Assembly (NCBI GenBank): GCA_030248065.1
Contig: JASAMV010001839.1
Span: forward strand, 85,506-149,505
DNA length: 64,000 nt
Direction of reading: 5' to 3'
Source: Rhynchonema sp. JSB1_4
Taxonomy: Eukaryota > Nematoda > Chromadorea > Monhysterida > Xyalidae
Under the pieces are notes generated by a model. The model had not been told where the DNA came from and searched no databases. It worked only from the letters and a program-made list of their open reading frames with translations. Below are positions 58,420 to 64,000 of the stretch, piece after piece. The position numbers were made by a program, and so were the translations under genes. Numbering within the stretch: position 1 is the stretch's first letter; each line of letters starts with the position of its first letter.

Positions 58420-60513
58420 TATGGGGATCGCACGCACTATTTTGATTGATGCGATTTGATAATTTATCGATTCTCACTTTTTTGTTTGTATTTCGTTCAT
58501 CGACAATTATATTCGATTGCTCATCGTGTTGTCTAATTGGTGCGCGGCCCGTCGACAACACACGTGGTTATGGAGTATAACCGTTTGGCCCAAATTCTTA
58601 AAAGTTCCACCGCCACCGGGGGGCGGTTACGCTACAATGTATTTGATATATCTTCCGCGCACGGTTCGCGTAAGCACACCAACGAACTGAGGTCAGCCAG
58701 CTGGAAGTTGTCATCATCGTGTTTGGGGGCGCAACCACCCCCGGGTGTGGCCGTTGCGCTTTCGAGAATTTGGACCATTTGATATGAAAGCCAAGATAGA
58801 GCACAGGTTTTCGATAAGTTTTGACCACGACGGTTCGCTTCGGGGGCCTGCGTAACTGAACTGTTCAATTGTATGGAGATATCTTGCCTCAAAACGGTTT
58901 CATTGTCGAGAATTATAGCCGGGAAGGAAATGTTCAGTTTATGTACCCTTACATAATTGGTATTAATGTTCTCAATCTGAATAAAGTTCTATTTTGTGCT
59001 GGACAGTAAAAATGGCACAAGCCGCAAGATAAATTGAGTTCACCGCGACGGAACTTAGTACTTTGCCAATCTTTCTTTCTACATTATTGGTTTTGGAGGA
59101 TGATATCTTTGCCTTTTCAGGCTGGCTTCACTTCTTTGCGCGTCAGCATGTAGTGTTGAAGTGCATGCAAACGCCCAAGCATTGAGAATTCGGCCTGAAT
59201 GTTGCACACAGCAAATCGAAAATAAGATTCAATTCAGTCAATTCATTCAATTCAATGAGATAACATGTTGCCAGTTACAATGATGCACCGCCTGTCTGCG
59301 AGAGCAGGTCGAAACGGGCCACCAAATATACGTTGCATAATTCATATCGTCATCTCAGCGCGTGCACCGTTGTGCACTGGCGTTGACACTAATTTTGAGC
59401 AGGTTTTACGCGAGTATAACGCCAGCTCGTGTGCCTTTTTTGGGATCACATGGACAGCTTATGCATCCGCACTGACGATTGCATTGTGGACCGACCGTCT
59501 GTGAGAAGAGGTCGAAACAGGTAACTTGAAAAAACACGCTGCATAACCACATACAGTATAGTCCAGCCACCAGCTCATGAGACGACTTTTTTTAAAGCTT
59601 GCTTGGCCGCATTCAAAAATGCTCCAGATACACGTGTTTTCGCAAACAAAAGAAAGAGATTGGCTGAGGGAGATGATGACAAGTTCCAGCTGGCTGACCT
59701 CAATTTGTTGCGTGCTTACGCGAACAGCAGCGTTGTTCAGCACACAAATGTTTTGGGAGTCAAAAGGGAATTTACGCAGCGAGGGGAGAGCGTGTTTTTA
59801 AAAAATACGTGCGTTTCTCTTTCTTTCATTTCCGAAATACGTGCAACCGGAACATTGCTGGATCCGCACAAGCCAATTTCAAAAAAAAGTCGTCTCATGA
59901 GTTCGTGGCTGGACTATACGTAACTCATATCTTATCGCATCAGTGCTTGCGCCCGTGGTCTTTGTCACCAGGCAGGCAGGTAAGCGGCTCATGAACTAAA
60001 ACACGCGTCCTCCACAGGCGCTCCTTCAAATTTTTCTCTTTTTGTTCGTGGAATTTTATCGGGAGATAAAAATCTTTGGAAAATCATCCAGGTGCCCTTG
60101 ATCATCAGGTTTAACCGTTACACGCAGCTGGCTGTGTGTGCATTAATTAATACACGTGTGTGTATCAGACAGCAGCAGCGCTAGATATAAGTAGCACCTA
60201 GTTTCTCGCCACATTTCTTCAAAATTTTCAGCCGTCGTTGACTGATCCCCTCAGTCATTGGTTTGCTGCTTTTCAGATAATCATCAATATTCCGTCATCC
60301 GTTGCCGACTTTACGTTTGTTCTCTTCATTAGTTTGGTTGGTTGAATCTCGCCGGTATGTTTTCTTTGTCGTTTGTTCGTTCTTGTTCACATTTTTGTTT
60401 ATTGATACTCATGTTCATTTTTTTAGGGTTTCTCCGGATCTTGTGTAAAGGTCTTTGCGAAAGCGTGCAGATAAAATTTGAATTTGAAAAGCGGCTAGAC
60501 GGGAGTGTGTGTC
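58420..60513. other. Intergenic region with repeat fragments
   Basis: About 2.1 kb. A piece near 58660-58720 (GTCAGCCAGCTGGAAG, TTGTCATCATCG) matches the interior of the TATAGTCC elements, and a full element lies at 59557-59918. Also a weak copy of the dispersed GCACTGACGAT motif at 59467-59500. No gene recognised. Confidence 0.5.
59557..59918. mobile_element. TATAGTCC-family inverted-repeat MITE (copy 3), 362 bp
   Basis: Left end TATAGTCCAGCCACCAGC, then TCATGAGACGAC; right end GTCGTCTCATGAG, then GTGGCTGGACTATA. Same interior signature as copy 2 (GATGACAAGTTCCAGCTGG, TGCGTGCTTACGCGAACAG). No coding capacity. Confidence 0.88.
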
Positions 60514-60586
60514 GGTTCGCTAGTTCAGCGGTGAAGGCGTTGGACTCGTGCCTGTGGGACCGCTGGTTCGAGTCCCGCCGGCGCCG
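60514..60586 (+). tRNA. tRNA-like sequence, probably a tRNA pseudogene or tRNA-derived remnant
   Basis: It has a good A box (TAGTTCAGCGG, 60521-60531) and a perfect B box (GGTTCGAGTCC, 60565-60575). It is followed by a T7 run (60592-60598) suitable as a Pol III terminator. The T arm has one mismatch (GCTGG/CCCGC). The acceptor arms (GGTTCGC with CGGCGCC) pair poorly, and no regular anticodon stem with a U33 loop forms, so I cannot give an anticodon. Transcription by Pol III is plausible; a functional tRNA is not. Confidence 0.4.
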
Positions 60587-60691
60587 GTGAGTTTTTTTGT
60601 TTTTTGGCTTTTTTGGTTAAAACTAATTTATACATGCACAAAATGATGAGAAATAGTGTTTATAACAGTGTCATTTTTGGTTTGTTTTCTT

Positions 60692-60790
60692 GAGCTTAGC
60701 CTTAGGCTTGGGCTTTGGCTTTGGCTTAGGCTTAAGCCTAGGCTTAGGCTTAGGCTTAGGCCTACGCCTAGGTTTCTTGGGCTTGGGCTT
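60692..60790. repeat. Interstitial telomere-like repeat (degenerate TTAGGC)
   Basis: About 100 bp of imperfect hexamers: GCTTAGGCTTAGGCTTAGGC, with variants CTTTGG, CTTGGG and CTTAAGCC. TTAGGC is the telomeric repeat known in C. elegans and most other nematodes. Both orientations (GCTTAGGC and GCCTAGGC) appear, so it is partly palindromic. Confidence 0.85.
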
Positions 60791-60929
60791 AAACGTAATC
60801 TGAAGCGGCTGGCCTCAAAACGCCGTTTTCTGCCTGTTATAGGCGTGGATGATTTTCCAAAGATTTTTAACTCCTCTGGAATTTTGGACGTTTGCAATTG
60901 CAAATACCGTAAAACCAGAGGTCGCAATC

Positions 60930-61440
60930 GGGCCGGGTTTGGCCGGCCCGGCCCGGCCCGAGCCCCCAAATTTCCGGCCCGGCCCGGCCCGACCCGTACC
61001 CCCAAATCTCCGGCCCGGCCCGCCCCGAATACCGTATTGTCGGAAATAGAACCCCCCATTAATTGACCCCCCCCATTAATTGAACCCCCCCTAAATGGCT
61101 CGAAATCAAAAATAGAACCCCCCCATTAATTGACCCCCCCATTAATAGAACCCCACCCCCAACCTTCACCGTGCCACAGATTAGTGGTATGGTAGGGCAG
61201 TGTTGTTGTCTCAAACGTTGTTTAAGCTTGCGTACACAACAGAATACACCTTTTTAAGCACAATTGCCGCTGTTGAAGTTACCGAAAACAAGCCATTTTT
61301 ATGGGCATTATTAACAATGATTTTTTTCTTCGGGGGGCCAAATGAAAAATATAACCCCCCCAATAATTAACCCCCCCATCAATTGAACCCCCCCAAAAAT
61401 GACCCCAGTGAAAAAATTTTTGGCCCGGCCCGAATTTTTG
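60930..61440. repeat. Low-complexity GGCCCGGCCC and CCCCCCATTAATTGA repeats
   Basis: Runs of GGCCCGGCCCG (60938-61027) are followed by CCCCCCATTAATTGACCCC-type repeats (61050-61160), and again at about 61360-61400. A complementary set lies at 62650-62780 and 63285-63360, making a very large, loose inverted arrangement. No gene is supported here. Confidence 0.75.
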
Positions 61441-61559
61441 GCTCTGATTTTAACCCAATTTTTGTCATAATTTTGCGATTTTTGAATCTATTTTTTTGGT
61501 TGAAAATTCATTGTTTTCCATGAAAAAGTCGCCAGATAGACAATACCAATGGTGTGGCT

Positions 61560-62500
61560 GGGGGGTGGGGGGTCCCCCCTTGGTACAGCAGGTAGGTAGA
61601 TGACGCGCCATCCTGGTACAGTAGGTAGGTCGCCACCCCCGGCTGGCACAGTAGGTTGCTATTTTTGGCTCAAAATGGTATAAAATCGATATTTTTCACT
61701 CCAAATAATCGAAAAATCGGGGGCCGTTTAACGTGGACCGCAGGACCGTACGACCGTAGCTTTTTACTACGGTAGAAAATCTTCTGCAAGCCGCAGCCGC
61801 GCACGGAGACCGCTATCGGCTATGGGTTACGGTAGCTATGCTGACGTGCTGGAGCTACCGTAGCAAAAAGCTACGGTCGTACGGTCCTACGGTCCACGCT
61901 AAACGTTCCCAAAAATCGCGCGCTGCGCGCGAAATGAGGGTTTTAGAGTGCATTTTCATCTAAATTTAGACATAAAAAATTTTATTCCCCCCCCCCCAAG
62001 CTCGGCCGGTACAGTAGGTACGTTGACTCTGACCAGTGTTGGAGGTACTCTGGAGGGGGGGATACCTACTGTACCGCGCTCGGAGAGGGGGGATACCTAC
62101 TGTACCAGAGCCGATGGCCTGGGGGGGGTTATGTACCTTGGGGGGGTTTGGGGGGGGGTTAGGTTTTGGGGTGAAAATTTTTAATGTGTTTATTATGTGT
62201 GGAATCGTGTGAAAACGTAGTATTTGCGCGCGTAGCGCGCGAATTTTGGGTAATTTGAGGCAAAAACCACTGATTTTACACTAATTTTGGCCATTTTGGT
62301 CAAAAATTGGCACTTTTTGGGCAAAATCGGGGGGGATACCTACTGTACCGGGGTGAAAATCGGGGGGGGCTACCTACTGTACCAGCCCACCCCTCGGGGG
62401 GTATACCTACTGTACCAGGCGAGGGGGGGATACCTACTGTACTGGGGGGGGGGCTACCCCCCCCCCCACACCCCCCCCACCTCCAACACTGACTCTGACT
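61560..62500. repeat. Dispersed copies of GGTACAGTAGGTA with G-rich spacers
   Basis: The 13-mer GGTACAGTAGGTA (or TACCTACTGTACC) recurs at least eight times: about 61583, 61614, 62009, 62062, 62092, 62338, 62373, 62402 and 62430. Copies after 62000 are preceded by G runs (GGGGGGATACC). This looks like an expanding G-rich satellite. Confidence 0.8.
61733..61908. mobile_element. Inverted-repeat element, about 175 bp
   Basis: Arms AACGTGGACCGCAGGACCG (left) and CGGTCCTACGGTCCACGCT (right), continuing inward through TACGACCGTAGCTTTTTACT and AGCAAAAAGCTACGGTCGTA. MITE-like; no target duplication established. Confidence 0.8.
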
Positions 62501-62639
62501 GCAGGCCTTTCTGGTGGTCAGTAGGTTGATTGCACGCCTGGGTAGCCACACCACTGACTGGACAATGCTGATCACTTACTTGCCAAATCCGTCAGAAATT
62601 TTAGTATTTTTTGACAAAAAAACCCTACTTTTTCAGTAA

Positions 62640-63560
62640 AATATGTCACTTCAGAAGCTTCGGGCCGGGGTGCCCGGCCCGGCCCGGCCCGACCCTCCAA
62701 ATCTCCGGCCCGGCCCGGCCCGAGACAAAAGCCCAAAATCGCGGCCCGGCCCGGCCCGAGCTCGGCCGGCCCGATTGCGACCTCTGCGTAAACCCTAAAA
62801 TACACGGGGGGGGCGGGGGTGTTTTTTCACTGACCCTTTTTTTTTGGGGGGGGGGCTCTATTTTTGGGCTCTATTTTTATTTTTTCGCTGCCCAAAATCT
62901 CAAAAAATGTTCCAAAAAATACCCCTAATATGGAGTTCTGTCTGGGTGTTACTGGTCATTTACTGAGTGTTTTTAGGTGCAGATCTTCCATAAAAGGCTT
63001 TACGCCATCATATACTCAACCACAAACGTTGTACACAAGTTGTCTTATACAAGAACTTGACTTTACGACCCCCAAGCGGGGAATCCCAAGTTGGGGGGGG
63101 GGCTGTATTTTGGGGGGGGGAGGGGGCTCTATTTTTGGGGGGGCTCTATTTTAGGGAATACGATAGACTTGCGTATTTTTCCGCCAAATACATTTTTTGA
63201 AAAAAACCGTTTTTTTCCAAATATTTTTCCAGCACTTAAGCATACCCATGGTCCAAAAACGCCTACCGTAAAAACCTAAATAGAAGGGGGCTCTATTAAT
63301 TCACTGACCCCATTTTGGGGGCTCTATTCCGGGGGCCTCTATTAATTCACTGACCCGAACCTGAAAAATTGTTCCAAGAAATACCCCCCAAAAACCCCCA
63401 CAAAGGGGTTTGAAAGGATGTTTTTTCGCTTGTAATCGCATTTATTCGTGTCTACCGTAAAACCTAAAATACAAGGGGGGGCTGTATTTTTTCACTGACC
63501 CCTTTTAGGGGGGCTGCATTTTTGGGGGGCTCTATTTTAGGGAATACGGTATTTGCCAAT
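62640..63560. repeat. G-rich low-complexity block (GGGGGGCTCTATTTT repeats)
   Basis: Repeated GGGGGGCTCTATTTTTGGGG and GACCCC...CTATTAATTCACTG segments at about 62840, 63085-63150, 63285-63350 and 63470-63550, with GGGAATACGRTA between. It mirrors 61050-61400. Open frames here are artefacts. Confidence 0.75.
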
Positions 63561-63838
63561 AAGAGGCGTGTTAAACCGTTTTTTTCATAAGTTGCCATTT
63601 GGAAAAATTTCCGGAAAATAAAAACGTATTTTTACAGGCCTCGAAAAAAACGGGTTTTTTCGTTTTTTTCGGAAAAAAACGGTTTTTTCCAGCCCGCAAG
63701 TATAGAATACGGTAATTAACAACGGCAAAAAATTTATTTTGAATGAAGTTTTTTAATAAACTCCCAAACGCTAATGAGTATAATGGCGCCCGGCCGCCCG
63801 CCACCGCGTAGTGATTATACTCAGTTGACCGTTTGCAG

Positions 63839-64000
63839 ATAGCGATGGCATCGGGAATCCGGAGTACCTATTCCCGAATCCCTACCGCCCGGTGCCTGTT
63901 TCGATCGACGCGGCCATGCATCAAATTCGATCGCACAAATTCCATCAACCGTCGACTTCGCACGCAATGTGTCAGCCACCGATATTACGACGCAGTCCCC
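63839..64000 (+). CDS. Exon of a gene running off the right edge
   Basis: After an acceptor GTTTGCAG (63831-63838) one frame is open to the window edge and reads SDGIGNPEYLFPNPYRPVPV, then IDAAMHQIRSHKFHQP. The sudden loss of low-complexity sequence and codon-like composition suggest a real internal exon. No domain recognised; the start and upstream exons would lie in the repeat-rich 58.4-63.8 kb, or the acceptor may be chance. Confidence 0.4.
   Translation, partial: MAMASGIRSTYSRIPTARCLFRSTRPCIKFDRTNSINRRLRTQCVSHRYYDAVP

Larger units (their letters stand above)
28187..59500. repeat. Dispersed motif GCACTGACGATGACC + TGGTGCACCG, about 13 copies
   Basis: Plus orientation at about 43405, 46254, 46841, 47941, 48247, 52021 (weak), 52530, 59467 (weak), plus one split copy at 28187-28440. 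Minus orientation at about 39469, 40158, 41281, 46989, 48685. The longest copies extend through CGTCCGGTTTGTGA (43405 and 52530). Mostly in introns of the cyclase and Tob genes. Confidence 0.75.

Overview
This is nuclear DNA of a nematode. Four things point that way: nine secreted proteins built on the nematode DB cysteine module, a cuticle-collagen gene, a multi-exon receptor guanylate cyclase of the expanded nematode type, and an interstitial run of degenerate TTAGGC, the nematode telomere hexamer. Genes have many short introns (about 50-500 bp) with GT..AG borders. All exon coordinates were read by eye from splice borders and reading-frame phase. I cannot name the species.

Layout. 1-20.2 kb (+ strand): a head-to-tail array of secreted DB-module genes. 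A tandem duplication (copy 1 at 96-6414, copy 2 at 6452-12021) gives paralogous triplets: gene 1 partial, gene 2, gene 3 broken; then gene 1', gene 2', gene 3'. These are followed by three more divergent DB genes (11.7-14.8, 15.2-16.5 and 17.6-20.2 kb). Gene 3 in copy 1 is broken by a hAT-like MITE with a clean 8-bp target duplication; copy 2 keeps the empty site. 20.2-24.0 kb: repeats, no gene seen. 24.0-27.5 kb (+): cuticle collagen with a long Pro-rich tail. 28.0-44.4 kb (-): receptor guanylate cyclase in about 26 exons. One of its introns is inflated to about 7.5 kb by a 250-bp tandem array and a 43-copy, 108-bp tandem array; the exon for the end of the kinase-homology domain is not visible. 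46.1-49.6 kb (+): a Tob/BTG-family gene, divergent from the cyclase. 50.9-53.7 kb (-): a two-domain GNAT acetyltransferase. 53.7-57.7 kb: nested MITEs. 57.7-58.4 kb (+): a small protein with a predicted acylation signal. 58.4-63.8 kb: inverted repeats, a tRNA-like sequence, telomere-like repeat and G/C-rich low-complexity DNA. 63.8-64.0 kb: one exon of a gene running off the window.

The genes do not form an operon-like pathway. They are neighbouring animal genes: extracellular or cuticle (DB proteins, collagen), signalling (cyclase, acylated protein), RNA regulation (Tob) and acetyl transfer (GNAT). The most unusual non-genic signals are a 10-mer (TGATGTTTCA) found 18 times and a roughly 30-bp motif (GCACTGACGATGACC followed by TGGTGCACCG) found about 13 times. 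Both are scattered with unrelated flanks. One copy of the second motif is split exactly by a palindromic MITE.
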